A stretch of 64,000 nt of DNA, taken from WS-2 sp036507005 (GTDB taxonomy: Bacteria; Eisenbacteria; RBG-16-71-46). The notes under the pieces were generated by a model, which worked only from the letters and a program-made list of their open reading frames with translations, had not been told where the DNA came from and did not search any database. Positions 10,299 to 19,964 of the stretch are shown here, piece after piece. The stretch lies in contig DASXQT010000061.1 in assembly GCA_036507005.1 (NCBI GenBank), positions 62,001-126,000 of the forward strand, in the 5' to 3' direction. Both the position numbers and the translations under genes were made by a program. Positions within the stretch are counted from its first letter, which is position 1. The number at the start of each line of letters is the position of its first letter.

Positions 10299-13124
10299 CT
10301 ACCGGGTGACGATCACGGGCTTCGAGATCGACCGGTCGCCGGCGCGCAGCCTGAGCGTGTAGAGGCCGGGAGCCAGCGGTGAGGCCGGGCTCAGGCCCAC
10401 CCGGTGAGCGCCCGGCCCGAGGCCGCCGACCTCGCGCGACAGCACGCGCCGGCCGGCGAGATCGAAGAGCTCGAGCGCGGCGGGCGCGCCGCCCGCGAGC
10501 GTGAACCTCGCCCACACCATGCCGCGGGCGGGATTCGGATGGGCGCCGCCGAGGCCGAGCAGGGGCGGCGCGTCGGAATCGACGCCCACCGGCGGATCGC
10601 CCGAGATCCGCTGGGCGTAGATGTCGCCGCGGTCCTGACGGCCGTCCTGCCACACGACGATCGCGCCGCTCCCGCTCGCGACCAGCGCGGGGGCGCTGCG
10701 GTCGCCTTCGGCGCTGCAGATCGGGCGGCCTCCGTCCTGCCAACCCGCCTTCGGCCCGCCGCCGGAATCGAGCTGGATCGCGTAGATCTGGTCACCGCCG
10801 GCGCGCCGGTCCACCCAGCACAGCGTGAGGCCCTGATCGGCGTCGGAGAGGACGCGGGGTTCGACCTGGTCTCCGGCGGCGAGGGTCACCGCCAGGCCGT
10901 TCGAAGGCCACCCGCTCGCGAGAGCGCCGCCTTCGGTGATGCGGCTCGCGAACAGGTCCCAGTTGCCGAAGCGGCGGTCGGTCCAGATCGCCGCGGCTCC
11001 GCCCGCCGGCTCGGGCGTGAGCGTGGCGAGATCGCGCTCGCCGGATGCCGTGCACAGCGGGAACGTCCACTCGACCTCTCCCGCGGGGCCGATCCTGCGG
11101 ACCAGGAGGTCGGACGCGGAGGAGCGCGTGGCGATGAGCTGGGATTCGGACCCCGACGGGGCGCCGCAGGCGTCGTCCTCGGGGAATCGGAACGCGTCGC
11201 CGAAGGAAAGCGTCGCCTCGGCGGTGATCCGTGCGGCTCCGGAATAGACGCCGGGGCAGGAGGCCGAGCCGCAGGGGGACTCGTAACGGGTCTGCCACGC
11301 GACGGCCGTTCCACCCGACGGGTCAGGGCCGAGAACGGGCGCGTCGAACCGGACGTTCTCCAGGCCCGACGGCTCGCCGGTCCACTCCGCCACGCGGACT
11401 CCGGCCGACGGCCAGCCCGGGGCAGGGAGCCCGGCGGCGCTCAGGCGCTGGCAGTACAGCGCGACCGAGCCGCCGGGTGCTCCTCCGGAGTAGGCGACGA
11501 AGACGCCGCCGGCGCCGTCCGCGGCAAGAGCCAGGTCCGTCGCGACGAAGCCCGGAGACGACACGAGCCGCCCCGGGCAGGGACCCACCGCGCCCCCGGC
11601 CGTGACGCGGGAGAGAACGACCGCCGAAGGCGATTGCGCTCCGGGCTGGAGCCAGGCGACCCACGCGCCTCCCTCTCCGTCCTGCGCGATCCGGGCGCTC
11701 GCGTGGCGGGTGGTGTCGGCGCAGAGGGGAATGCCGTTCGCGGGCCAGAGAGCGGTGCCGGCCTCGCTCATGCGCTCCGCGAACACCGCGCTCGCCGCCT
11801 CGCGCCGGTCCTCCCACGCCACGATCGCGCCGCCCGCGCCGTCCGAGACCGCGCGCGGATCGGTCTGGTCCCCCGGCGCGGCGCAGACCCTGGCGCCGTC
11901 CGCAACCCATCCGGCATCCGGCGAGCTGGGAATGGAGCCGACGTTGAGGAGGATCGAGAGCGAGTTCCCGTTGTAGTTGGCCACCGCCAGATCCGGTTTG
12001 CTGTCGGCGTTGAAGTCGGCGGCCTCGACTGCGAGGGGTCCGTTCCCCACGCTCCGGGTGAGCACGAGCTGGAATCTCCCGTCGGCGACGCCGCCGGTGG
12101 TGAGACCGCGCAGGAGATGGAGGACGTTGGTGCCGCCTCCCACGTCCACCACGTCGGTGACGCCGTCCCGGTTGAAGTCGCCGAACTCCAGGGAATGGTC
12201 GTTCGCCAGTTGCGGCATCGTCTGGGCGCCGAAGGTGCCGTCGCCCCGGCCCCGGGCGACGGTGAGGCCGTAATAGCCCACGATGCCGAGATCGAGGTTC
12301 CCGTCCGAGTTCAGGTCCGCGACCTTCAGGTCGTAGGGGTAGGGGTTGTCTTGCGTCACGTAGTCCGCCGCGGCATCGAAGGCGCCGTCGCCGCGGCCGA
12401 GCAGGACCTCGAAGCTCCCCGGGGTGTGCACGCTGACCACCAGATCGGGCGTCCCGTCGCGATCGAGGTCCGCGGCCCGCATGTTCGCGGGCAGGCATCC
12501 GACCGCGTAGGCGACGGGCGGTCCGAACGAGCCGTTCGCCAGACCGTACTCGCCCCGGCCCAGGAGAACCGACACTGTTCCCGGCGAGCAGGTGTTGTTG
12601 GACACCGCGAGGTCGGTGATGCCGTCGCCGTTGAAGTCGCCGGTGGTCACCGCGTAGGGCGCCGGACCCGCCGCGTAGTTGGCGGGCGGTGCGAACGTGC
12701 CGTCCGCCGGGCCGGGCACGCCCTGGCCGAGGAGAATCGAGACGGTGCCCGCATTGTAGTTGGCGGTGACCAGGTCGAGGATGCCGTCGGCGTTGAAGTC
12801 CCCGGCGGCCAGGCCGAACGGCCGGCCGGGGACCGGGATGCTCACGGCCGATGCGAACGCGCCGTTCCCCACACCGCCGCTTCCGAGCCCGAAGTGAAGC
12901 GTGACCGCGTCGCCCGCGTTGGCGATCGCGACGTCGAGGATGTGGTCCGCGTTGAAGTCGCCCACCACGAGCGCGTGAGGGCCCGCGCCTGCCGCGTACT
13001 GCGTCTCGCAGAAGTAGAGCCCGTCGCAGGAGACCGCGTGGGCCATCACCGGCGGCAGCAGGGACGCGAGCGCAATCAGCGCGATCCGGGCGGCGCGACC
13101 CGACACGGTGCATGCAGGCGGCAC
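10299..13124 (-). CDS. secreted FG-GAP repeat protein with FlgD-like C-terminal domain
   Basis: A 941-residue exported protein. The signal peptide is ALIALASLLPPVMAHA. Seven or more FG-GAP/VCBS-type repeats follow in the N-terminal half, with signatures such as GDFNADGILDLV and GDFNGDGITDLAV that bind Ca2+ in beta-propellers. The middle part has sequences like VWQDGRQDRGDIYAQRI, also propeller-like. The last 85 residues are a FlgD-Ig/T9SS-like tail (HPNPARGM...LELFDLAGRRV...GLYTLRL). I chose GTG 13124 because AGGAGGAGG lies 5 nt upstream. It probably acts at the cell surface or outside; the secretion route through the tail is inferred. It is divergent from a related giant gene. Confidence 0.78.
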   Translation of the reverse strand: MPPACTVSGRAARIALIALASLLPPVMAHAVSCDGLYFCETQYAAGAGPHALVVGDFNADHILDVAIANAGDAVTLHFGLGSGGVGNGAFASAVSIPVPGRPFGLAAGDFNADGILDLVTANYNAGTVSILLGQGVPGPADGTFAPPANYAAGPAPYAVTTGDFNGDGITDLAVSNNTCSPGTVSVLLGRGEYGLANGSFGPPVAYAVGCLPANMRAADLDRDGTPDLVVSVHTPGSFEVLLGRGDGAFDAAADYVTQDNPYPYDLKVADLNSDGNLDLGIVGYYGLTVARGRGDGTFGAQTMPQLANDHSLEFGDFNRDGVTDVVDVGGGTNVLHLLRGLTTGGVADGRFQLVLTRSVGNGPLAVEAADFNADSKPDLAVANYNGNSLSILLNVGSIPSSPDAGWVADGARVCAAPGDQTDPRAVSDGAGGAIVAWEDRREAASAVFAERMSEAGTALWPANGIPLCADTTRHASARIAQDGEGGAWVAWLQPGAQSPSAVVLSRVTAGGAVGPCPGRLVSSPGFVATDLALAADGAGGVFVAYSGGAPGGSVALYCQRLSAAGLPAPGWPSAGVRVAEWTGEPSGLENVRFDAPVLGPDPSGGTAVAWQTRYESPCGSASCPGVYSGAARITAEATLSFGDAFRFPEDDACGAPSGSESQLIATRSSASDLLVRRIGPAGEVEWTFPLCTASGERDLATLTPEPAGGAAAIWTDRRFGNWDLFASRITEGGALASGWPSNGLAVTLAAGDQVEPRVLSDADQGLTLCWVDRRAGGDQIYAIQLDSGGGPKAGWQDGGRPICSAEGDRSAPALVASGSGAIVVWQDGRQDRGDIYAQRISGDPPVGVDSDAPPLLGLGGAHPNPARGMVWARFTLAGGAPAALELFDLAGRRVLSREVGGLGPGAHRVGLSPASPLAPGLYTLRLRAGDRSISKPVIVTR

Positions 13125-13228
13125 TGCGACCTCCTCCTGCCGTACGCCGCCGCCGAGCCGGGGGCGGCGCGGGGCTTCGCAACGGGGAGGGGCGAACGAT
13201 GCCCCGAGCGTGCCCTGAGACCCGAACA

Positions 13229-13258
13229 AGTAGACTCCCGGCCCGCGCACCGAGTCAA
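13229..13258 (-). promoter_or_regulatory. promoter of the minus-strand FG-GAP gene
   Basis: On the minus strand, TTGACT (13258-13253) and TCTACT (13234-13229) are 18 bp apart, about 100 nt before the GTG start. This is a reasonable sigma-70-type match. Confidence 0.5.
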
Positions 13259-13295
13259 TCGCTGTTTTGTCACGCCACGAGATCGCACTCGATCG

Positions 13296-13324
13296 TTGAC
13301 TCGCGGTGGCCGCGGTCCTAGCCT
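13296..13324 (+). promoter_or_regulatory. weak candidate promoter of the plus-strand FG-GAP gene
   Basis: TTGACT (13296-13301) and TAGCCT (13319-13324) have a 17-bp spacer, 57 nt before the ATG at 13381. Only the -35 box is a good match. Confidence 0.35.
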
Positions 13325-13380
13325 TGCTTGCGTCCGAGCCACCTCGGCTCCGGGCGGAAAGCTCATATGGGGCCGCTGCG

Positions 13381-16300
13381 ATGCCGCTGACCGATCCGCC
13401 CCACCACCCCCTGTTCGGGCTCCGGCGGATGTTGCCGTCGGCGCGCGGCCGTTCGCACCGTGCTCTCTGTCTCCTCCTCGGGCTCGGTAGCTGGCTCTGG
13501 GCCGGCCCAGCCCGCGCGCAGCTCAGCTTCGCGCCTCCCACCACCTACGCGACGGGAGGCAGCCCGATCTCGGTCGCGCTCGGCGATCTCGATCTCGACG
13601 GCCGGCTCGATCTCGTCGTGGCCAACAGCGGCTCCGCCACCATCACGGTGCGGCTCGGCCAGCCGAACGGCACTCTGGGGTCACGGGCCGACTATGCCAC
13701 CGGTACGAGCCCCTACTCGGTCGCGCTCGCGGACCTGAACGGCGATGGGAAGCTCGATGCGGTGACGGCGAACAGGGACGCCGCAACCGTCTCCGTCCTG
13801 CTCGGCACCGGCACCGGCTCCTTCTCCCCGCGGACCGACTACTCCACCGGCACCGGGAGCGCTCCGGTAGCCGTCGTGGCTCTGAAGATCGACGGGGATC
13901 AGCGGCCGGATCTCGTGGTGGCGAACAACGCGACCAACGGAGTCCGGATCCTGATCAACAATGGCGCCGGCGCCTTTCCCTCGTCTTCGTTCCAGGGGGT
14001 GTCCGCGATTCCGACCTCGCTCGCCGTCGGCCGGCTCGACGGCGACGGCTACGACGACGTGGCGGTGGGGAACAACAGCTTCTATGTCAGCCTCCTGATG
14101 GGGGCGGGAGGAGCGTTTATTTCCTCGAGCGCCAATGCGGGGCTGAGGCAGACCGCAGTTGCGATCGCCGACGTCGATCGCAACGGAGGTCAGGATCTCG
14201 CGATCTCGGGATTCAATTCGGGCTCCTTCGCGATCCTCGATGGCATGGCAGGCGGAGGTTTCGGCGACCCGGAGCTCTATGCCGTCGGCGGCTCCCCCGC
14301 CGGGATCGTGGCGCAGGACTTGAGCGGCGATGGATGGCCCGACGTCGCGGTGACCTCCTATGCCGGCTCCGCGTTGGCCGTGTTCTACGGAGACGGGGCC
14401 GGACGGCTGACGAGGACGACCGACGTCCCGGCCGGTTCCCTTCCCTACGCGGTCGCGGCCGGGGATCTCGACGGCGACGGTCTCCCGGACCTGGTGGCGA
14501 CCAACCTGGGCGCCGCCACGGTCTCGGTCCTCCGCCAGACGCCGTCGCCGCCGCTGATCCGCGTCGTCCCGGCCGCGCTCGCGTTCGGGCCCGGCTTCCA
14601 GGGCACATCGCAGGTGCTCAGCATGCGCGTCCAGAACGTCGGGACGCTGCCGCTCGAGATCACAGCCATGACGCTCGAAGGGTCGACGGAGTTCTCCCTC
14701 CTGGACCCGACCAGCTTCGTGCTGGGCCGCGGCGAGTATCGGGACGTGCGGGTCCAGTTCGCGCGCAGCCAGGCGGGGAGCTTCGAGGGAACGCTCACCA
14801 TCTCGAGCAACGATGCCGGACAGCCGAGCGTGACGGTGACCTGCTCGGGCAGCGCCATCGTGCCGCCGGTCGCGGAGCTGAGCCCGGGGTCCCTGGCGCT
14901 GGCCGCCTACACCCGAGACTCGGACTCGGGAGCCCTCTCGCTCTCCAACTCCGGCGGCTCCCCGCTGACCTGGACGCTCGCGGTGGTCGGGGGGCCGCAG
15001 GCGTGGCTCACGTTCGATCCCTTCGCCGGCGCGGTCCAGCCCGGGGCCAAGACCTCCGTCACGGTGAACGCCTCCGCAGGGAGGCTCGAGGGCGGCACGT
15101 ACACGGTCACCCTTCGCCTCACTACCAACGACCCGGTCCGGCCGCAGATCGACGTCCCGCTCTCGTTCACGGTGACCAGCGTGCCGCGCATCTCCATCGA
15201 TCCTCCCGCGCTCGACTTCAGCGCCGGCTATCTGGGCGTACCGGAGGTGCTCAGCGCCCGCGTGCAAAACGTCGGGACGGAAACCCTCGAGATCACCGGC
15301 ATGACGCTCGAAGGGTCGGCGGAGTTCTCCCTGCTGGACCCGGCGAGCTTCGTGCTGGCCGTCAGCGAGGCTCGCGATGTGCGCGTCCGGTACGCGCGCA
15401 GCCAGCTCGGGAGCTTCGCGGGCACGCTCACGATCCCGAACAACGATCCCCGGCAGCCGAGCGTGACGGTGCCCCTTTCCGGCAGCGCCGCACTGCAACC
15501 GGCCGCGGATCTGAGCCCGCCGTCGCTGGAGCTGACCGCCAACAGCGGGGACGCCGCCGCGGGAACCCTCTCGCTCTCCAACCCCGGCGGTGTGGCCTTG
15601 ACCTGGACGCTCGCGGCGATCGGCGGACCGCCGCCGTGGCTCACGTTCAGCCCCTCGGCCGGAACGCTGCAGCCCGGGATCAAGATCTACATCACCGTGA
15701 ATGCCTCCGCCGCCGCGCTCGTGGCCGGCACCTATACGACAACCCTTCGCCTCACCTCCAACGACCCGGTCCGGCCGCAGATCGACGTCCCGGTCACGTT
15801 CACGGTGACCGGCGTCGCGCGCATCTCCGTCACTCCCGCCGCGCTCGACTTCGGCTCGGACTTCGTCGGGGCGGTCGAATCGCTTTCGGTCCTGGTCCGC
15901 AGCACCGGCACGGACTCGCTTCACGTCGCCTCGATGACCACCGACTCGCCCGAGTTCGCCGTCTCGGGGGCGACCGCGTTCGCGATCGCCGCGGGGGGCA
16001 CGCGCACGAGCTGGGTCCGCTACCTGCGCCTGTCCGTGGCGACCGTCTCCGGCACGCTGACGATCGAGAGCGACGCCACGACGCCGAGCGTCACGGTCGC
16101 CCTTTCGGGCGCGGCGACGCCCGCGCCCGAGATCGCGGTGACGCCGGCGGCCGTGGACGTGACCCTGTTCATGGGAGAGAGCACAGTCGTACCGATCTCG
16201 ATCGCGAACCCGGGGAAGGTCACGCTCGAGTTCACCGTCGACGTGGGCCGACCCGGCGGCGTGCCGCTCGCCCGGGCCGCGCCGCTCGCGCCCAGCGCTC

Positions 16301-17793
16301 CTCCGGAAGCGCTGTCGGGTCGGGCGGACGAGGTGTTCTCGATCGGGGATCCGCAACCGTCGGCGGCTTTGCCGGGCGCCGTCGATGTACGCCCGCTGGG
16401 CGCGGTCGATGCACGCCCCGTTCCGCTCTCAGGCGCCGTCCCCGGCGTGCTCTCCACCACCAGCGTGCTCGTGATCGCCGACGGCGGCACCGAGACCGAC
16501 GTGGCCCCGATCCTCAGCAGCGCGGGCTATCCGGTGACCCTGGTCGCGGACGACAGCGCCTGGGACGGCCTCCATCCGAGTCCCGCCGCGTTCGGCGCCG
16601 TGGTGCTCCTCGACGGTGTCGACTTCGGGGACGACATGCCGGCCGCGGCCCAGCAGGCGCTGGTCGAGTACGTCCAGAACGGCGGAGGGTTGATCGTCAC
16701 CGAGTGGGCTTCGTACGAAATCACGCAAGGACGCTACGCCGGCCTGGGCTCCGTGCTCCCGATCACGCGCACGACCGGCGTGACCGGCCTCTTGAACTAC
16801 CACGTGGTGGGCTCCCACCCGGTCACGGAAGGCGTGAGCGCGAACTTCGCGGTCACGGCGGCGGTGACGGTGGGCGCGGTCAACTCGGGCACGGCGGTGG
16901 TGGCGCTGTCGAGCGGCGCGCCGGCGGTGGTGGTCAAGGAGGAGGGCCAGGGGCGGGTGGTGGCGTTCGCGATTGCCGGGAACTACAACGGGCGGCGGCC
17001 GTTCCTGTCGGCTGACGTGCGGCGCCTGCTGCTCAACGCCACCTCGTGGGCGATTGGATTCCGGTGGCTGTCGCTGGGCGCGCAGGGCGGGACGGTGCCG
17101 CCCGGAGGCAAGCAGTCGTTCGACCTGATGCTGAGCGCGGCCCGCCTCACACCGGGGGTGGAGCAGGCGGAGCTGGTGATCGACAGCAACGATCCGGTGA
17201 GCCCGCGGGTGATCGTGCCGATCCGCCTCACGGTCGAGGAGCGCCCGACCCCGGTGCTGGTGTCGCTGGTGAGCCAGGAGGTGGAGGCGGATCGGGTGCG
17301 CCTGGTGTGGCACACGTCGGGGGCGGACTTGCCACTCGCCATGCTCTACCGGAGCCGGTCGGGCGAGGAGTGGCGCGCGCTGCGCGAGCTGGCGGCGGAC
17401 GGGGTCGGGCGGATCGTGTGGGAGGACCGCGACGTGGCGGCGGGGACGCGCTACGGCTACCGCCTCGGCATGCGCGAGGGCGGGGCGGAGACGATCGCGG
17501 GCGAGGTGTGGGTGGAGACGCCGGCCGCGGTGCTCGCGCTCCACGGGGTGTGGCCGAACCCGACGGATCGCGAGCTGGTGGCGTCGTTCTCGCTTCCGGA
17601 CCGCGCGCACGCGCGGCTCGAGCTGTTCGACCTCCACGGGCGGCGCTGGGCGGAGGTCTCACTCGAACGGCTCGGACCGGGGCGCCACGACGTGACGCTC
17701 GCCCCGCGCGGGCGGGTGCCACCCGGGCTCTACTGGGTGCGCCTCACGCACGGCGATCGCACCTTCGCCGCGCGCGCGCTGGTGCTGCGCTAG
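13381..17793 (+). CDS. giant secreted FG-GAP / choice-of-anchor D protein with GATase-like domain and FlgD-like tail
   Basis: A protein of about 1,470 residues. Regions in order: a signal peptide ending AGPARAQ; seven or so FG-GAP repeats (GDLDLDGRLDLVVAN, ADLNGDGKLDAV); three choice-of-anchor D/ASPM-like Ig repeats alternating with BACON-like repeats; a Rossmann-like segment resembling ThuA/class I glutamine amidotransferases (TSVLVIADGG, about residues 1020-1225); a fibronectin-like segment; and a C-terminal FlgD-Ig/T9SS-like domain (WPNPTDREL...LELFDLHGRRW...GLYWVRL). The start is uncertain: ATG 13381, or ATG 13429, which gives a more typical signal peptide. The protein is probably cell-surface or released. 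No catalytic role can be read from it. Confidence 0.75.
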   Translation: MPLTDPPHHPLFGLRRMLPSARGRSHRALCLLLGLGSWLWAGPARAQLSFAPPTTYATGGSPISVALGDLDLDGRLDLVVANSGSATITVRLGQPNGTLGSRADYATGTSPYSVALADLNGDGKLDAVTANRDAATVSVLLGTGTGSFSPRTDYSTGTGSAPVAVVALKIDGDQRPDLVVANNATNGVRILINNGAGAFPSSSFQGVSAIPTSLAVGRLDGDGYDDVAVGNNSFYVSLLMGAGGAFISSSANAGLRQTAVAIADVDRNGGQDLAISGFNSGSFAILDGMAGGGFGDPELYAVGGSPAGIVAQDLSGDGWPDVAVTSYAGSALAVFYGDGAGRLTRTTDVPAGSLPYAVAAGDLDGDGLPDLVATNLGAATVSVLRQTPSPPLIRVVPAALAFGPGFQGTSQVLSMRVQNVGTLPLEITAMTLEGSTEFSLLDPTSFVLGRGEYRDVRVQFARSQAGSFEGTLTISSNDAGQPSVTVTCSGSAIVPPVAELSPGSLALAAYTRDSDSGALSLSNSGGSPLTWTLAVVGGPQAWLTFDPFAGAVQPGAKTSVTVNASAGRLEGGTYTVTLRLTTNDPVRPQIDVPLSFTVTSVPRISIDPPALDFSAGYLGVPEVLSARVQNVGTETLEITGMTLEGSAEFSLLDPASFVLAVSEARDVRVRYARSQLGSFAGTLTIPNNDPRQPSVTVPLSGSAALQPAADLSPPSLELTANSGDAAAGTLSLSNPGGVALTWTLAAIGGPPPWLTFSPSAGTLQPGIKIYITVNASAAALVAGTYTTTLRLTSNDPVRPQIDVPVTFTVTGVARISVTPAALDFGSDFVGAVESLSVLVRSTGTDSLHVASMTTDSPEFAVSGATAFAIAAGGTRTSWVRYLRLSVATVSGTLTIESDATTPSVTVALSGAATPAPEIAVTPAAVDVTLFMGESTVVPISIANPGKVTLEFTVDVGRPGGVPLARAAPLAPSAPPEALSGRADEVFSIGDPQPSAALPGAVDVRPLGAVDARPVPLSGAVPGVLSTTSVLVIADGGTETDVAPILSSAGYPVTLVADDSAWDGLHPSPAAFGAVVLLDGVDFGDDMPAAAQQALVEYVQNGGGLIVTEWASYEITQGRYAGLGSVLPITRTTGVTGLLNYHVVGSHPVTEGVSANFAVTAAVTVGAVNSGTAVVALSSGAPAVVVKEEGQGRVVAFAIAGNYNGRRPFLSADVRRLLLNATSWAIGFRWLSLGAQGGTVPPGGKQSFDLMLSAARLTPGVEQAELVIDSNDPVSPRVIVPIRLTVEERPTPVLVSLVSQEVEADRVRLVWHTSGADLPLAMLYRSRSGEEWRALRELAADGVGRIVWEDRDVAAGTRYGYRLGMREGGAETIAGEVWVETPAAVLALHGVWPNPTDRELVASFSLPDRAHARLELFDLHGRRWAEVSLERLGPGRHDVTLAPRGRVPPGLYWVRLTHGDRTFAARALVLR
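14560..15825 (+). repeat. 633-bp tandem duplication inside the giant FG-GAP gene
   Basis: Two adjacent copies with a period of exactly 633 bp (211 codons) can be aligned. ATGACGCTCGAAGGGTCG occurs at 14668 and 15301, and a GACGTCCCG segment at 15151 and 15784. Each unit encodes one choice-of-anchor D domain plus one BACON-like domain. A third, more diverged partial unit follows to about 16120. High nucleotide identity suggests a recent duplication. Confidence 0.8.
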
Positions 17794-17885
17794 GAGCCCG
17801 CTCGCACCGCTCCAGCGATTGACAACCCCGCAGCGCTGCGCCAGATTCGGCGCCGATTGCGTTCCCCTGTTGGTGCGGAGAGCCG

Positions 17886-18665
17886 ATGATGGGTGACCGC
17901 CGCCAGTCCGCGGCATGGACGTCGTGTCTGGCCGTGCTCCTCGCGCTCCCGCGCCCGGGAAGCGCCGCGGACGCGCGCGAGGCGCTCGCAGCCGGCGACT
18001 CGGCGTACGTGCATGGCGACCTGGCCGGCGCGCTCCCCCACTACCAGCAGGCGCTCGCCGCCGGCACGACCTTCGGCGCCCTGTGCCGCATCACGCGGGC
18101 GGAGTCGGAGCTGGGCGAGGACGCCACGGGCGACGAGCAGCGGCGGCTGGTCGCCTCCTCGGTCGCCCACGCGCGCGAGGCCGTGTCCCTCGCGCCCGAC
18201 AGCGCGCTCGGGCACCTGTGGCTCGCAGCCACGCTGGGCCGCAAGGCGCTCAAGGAGGGCCCGCGGGCGCGGCTCGCCCTCTCGCGCGACGTCAAGTCGG
18301 AGATCGACCGGGCGATCGCGATCGATCCCGGCATCGGGCGCGCCTACCACGTGCGCGCCCTGTGGAACCGGAAGGTGGCGAGCTTGAACGCCGTCGAGCG
18401 CCTGGCCGCCAACGCCGTGCTGGGCGGGGTGCCGAAGGGCGCCTCGATGGAGAACGCGGTGCGCGACCTCGAGCGCGCGGTCGAGCTCGAGCCCAACTAC
18501 CTGAACCACCACCTCGAGCTGGGACGCACCTACCTCCAGCTCAAGCGCCGCGAGGACGCGCGCCGCGAATTCGAGCGGGTCCTCGCGCTCCCGCCCACCA
18601 GCAACCCGCGCGACCCGCACTTCCAGCGCGAGGCCCGCGAGCTGCTGGCCCGGCTGCGGGACTGA
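17886..18665 (+). CDS. exported tetratricopeptide-repeat protein
   Basis: A 259-residue protein with an N-terminal signal-like segment (TSCLAVLLALPRPGSAA). The first TPR-like unit is at about residues 30-60 (AGDSAYVHGDLAGALPHYQQAL). More follow at about 90-115, 140-160 and 185-235 (ERAVELEPNYLNHHLELGRTYLQLKRREDARREFERVL). It resembles RMD-like TPR proteins. ATG 17886 and ATG 17889 are both possible, with GGAG upstream. It lies 6 nt before the thiolase gene and is probably co-transcribed. The partner is unknown; a scaffold at the envelope is plausible. Confidence 0.75.
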   Translation: MMGDRRQSAAWTSCLAVLLALPRPGSAADAREALAAGDSAYVHGDLAGALPHYQQALAAGTTFGALCRITRAESELGEDATGDEQRRLVASSVAHAREAVSLAPDSALGHLWLAATLGRKALKEGPRARLALSRDVKSEIDRAIAIDPGIGRAYHVRALWNRKVASLNAVERLAANAVLGGVPKGASMENAVRDLERAVELEPNYLNHHLELGRTYLQLKRREDARREFERVLALPPTSNPRDPHFQREARELLARLRD

Positions 18666-18671
18666 GGAGCG

Positions 18672-19964
18672 ATGCCGGGCGCGAAGGAGCCGGTGACCTG
18701 GATCCTGAGCGGCGTGCGCACGCCCTTCGTCAAGGCGGGCGGACCGCTGCGCGACACGCCGGTCTACGAGCTGGGGCGGGTGGCGATCGGCGAGCTGCTG
18801 GCGCGCGAGGAGCTGGATCCGGAGCGCATCGACGAGGTGCTGATCGGCAACTGCGCCCAGCCGGCCGAGGCGGCGAACGTGGCGCGCGTCACGGCCCTGC
18901 GCGCCGGCGTCCCCGAGCCGGTGCCGGCTGCGACCGTGCACCGGAACTGCGCGTCGGGCATGGAGGCGGTGGCGGACGCGGCCTACCGGATCGCCGCGGG
19001 GGCGGCGCGGCTCGTGCTCGCGGGCGGGATGGAGTCCATGAGCCAGATCCCGCTGCTCTACAGCTTCGAGTACGGCGCGTGGCTCGAGGGCCTGATGCGC
19101 GCCCGCAACCCGCTCCAGAAGGCCGCCGCGCTCGCGCGCTTCCGGCCGCGGATGCTGGCCCCGCGCATCGCGCTCGCCGAGGGCCTCACCGACTACGTGT
19201 GCGGGCTCAACATGGGGATGACCGCCGAGGTCCTGAGCCGCGAGTTCCGCATCACGCGGCAGCGCCAGGACGAGTACGCGCTCATGAGCCACCAGCGCGC
19301 GATCGCGGCGCGCGAGCGGCTGCGCGAGGAGATCGTGCCGATCTTCCCGCCTCCGCGCCACGAGATGCTGCGCGACGACGTCGGGCCGCGCGAGGGCCAG
19401 ACCCTCGAGGCGCTCGCCAAGCTCAAGCCCTACTTCGACCGTCGCAACGGCACGGTCACGGTCGGCAACTCCTGCCAGGTCACGGATGGCGCGGTCGCGC
19501 TGCTGGTCGGGGACGAGGAGACGGCGCGCGCCTGGCCCACGCCGCCGCTCGGGCGCATTCGCGCCTTCGCCTTCGCCGGGCTCTCGCCGCGGCGCATGGG
19601 GCTCGGCCCGGTGTTCGCGATGTCGCGCGCGCTCGAGCGCGCGGACCTCGCGCTCAACGACATCGAGCGCTTCGAGATCAACGAGGCGTTCGCGGCTCAG
19701 GTCATCGCCTGCCTCGAGGCGTCGCGCTCCGACGCCTTCGCGCGCGCCGAGCTGTCGCGCGACCGGGCGCTGGGCGAGATCCCGCTCGGGATCCTCAACG
19801 TGAACGGCGGTGCGATCGCGCTCGGGCACCCGGTCGGGGCGAGCGGCGCGCGCCTCCTCCTCACGCTGCTGCTCGAGATGCGGCGCCACCGGCTCAAGCG
19901 CGGCTGCGCCGCGCTGTGCGTGGGCGGCGGGCAGGGAGCGGCCTTCATCGTGGAGCGCGACTGA
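18672..19964 (+). CDS. fadI: acetyl-CoA C-acyltransferase (FadI-like thiolase)
   Basis: A 430-residue thiolase, close to FadI in length. The acyl-accepting nucleophile is Cys93 in HRNCASGME. The other active-site elements are present: NEAFAAQ, GGAIALGHPVGASGAR (His), and CVGGGQG (second Cys). It cleaves 3-ketoacyl-CoA to acetyl-CoA in beta-oxidation, or condenses acetyl-CoA in reverse. The stop overlaps the start of the FadJ-like gene by one base (TGATG), matching the two-subunit organisation of the fatty-acid oxidation complex. Confidence 0.93.
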   Translation: MPGAKEPVTWILSGVRTPFVKAGGPLRDTPVYELGRVAIGELLAREELDPERIDEVLIGNCAQPAEAANVARVTALRAGVPEPVPAATVHRNCASGMEAVADAAYRIAAGAARLVLAGGMESMSQIPLLYSFEYGAWLEGLMRARNPLQKAAALARFRPRMLAPRIALAEGLTDYVCGLNMGMTAEVLSREFRITRQRQDEYALMSHQRAIAARERLREEIVPIFPPPRHEMLRDDVGPREGQTLEALAKLKPYFDRRNGTVTVGNSCQVTDGAVALLVGDEETARAWPTPPLGRIRAFAFAGLSPRRMGLGPVFAMSRALERADLALNDIERFEINEAFAAQVIACLEASRSDAFARAELSRDRALGEIPLGILNVNGGAIALGHPVGASGARLLLTLLLEMRRHRLKRGCAALCVGGGQGAAFIVERD

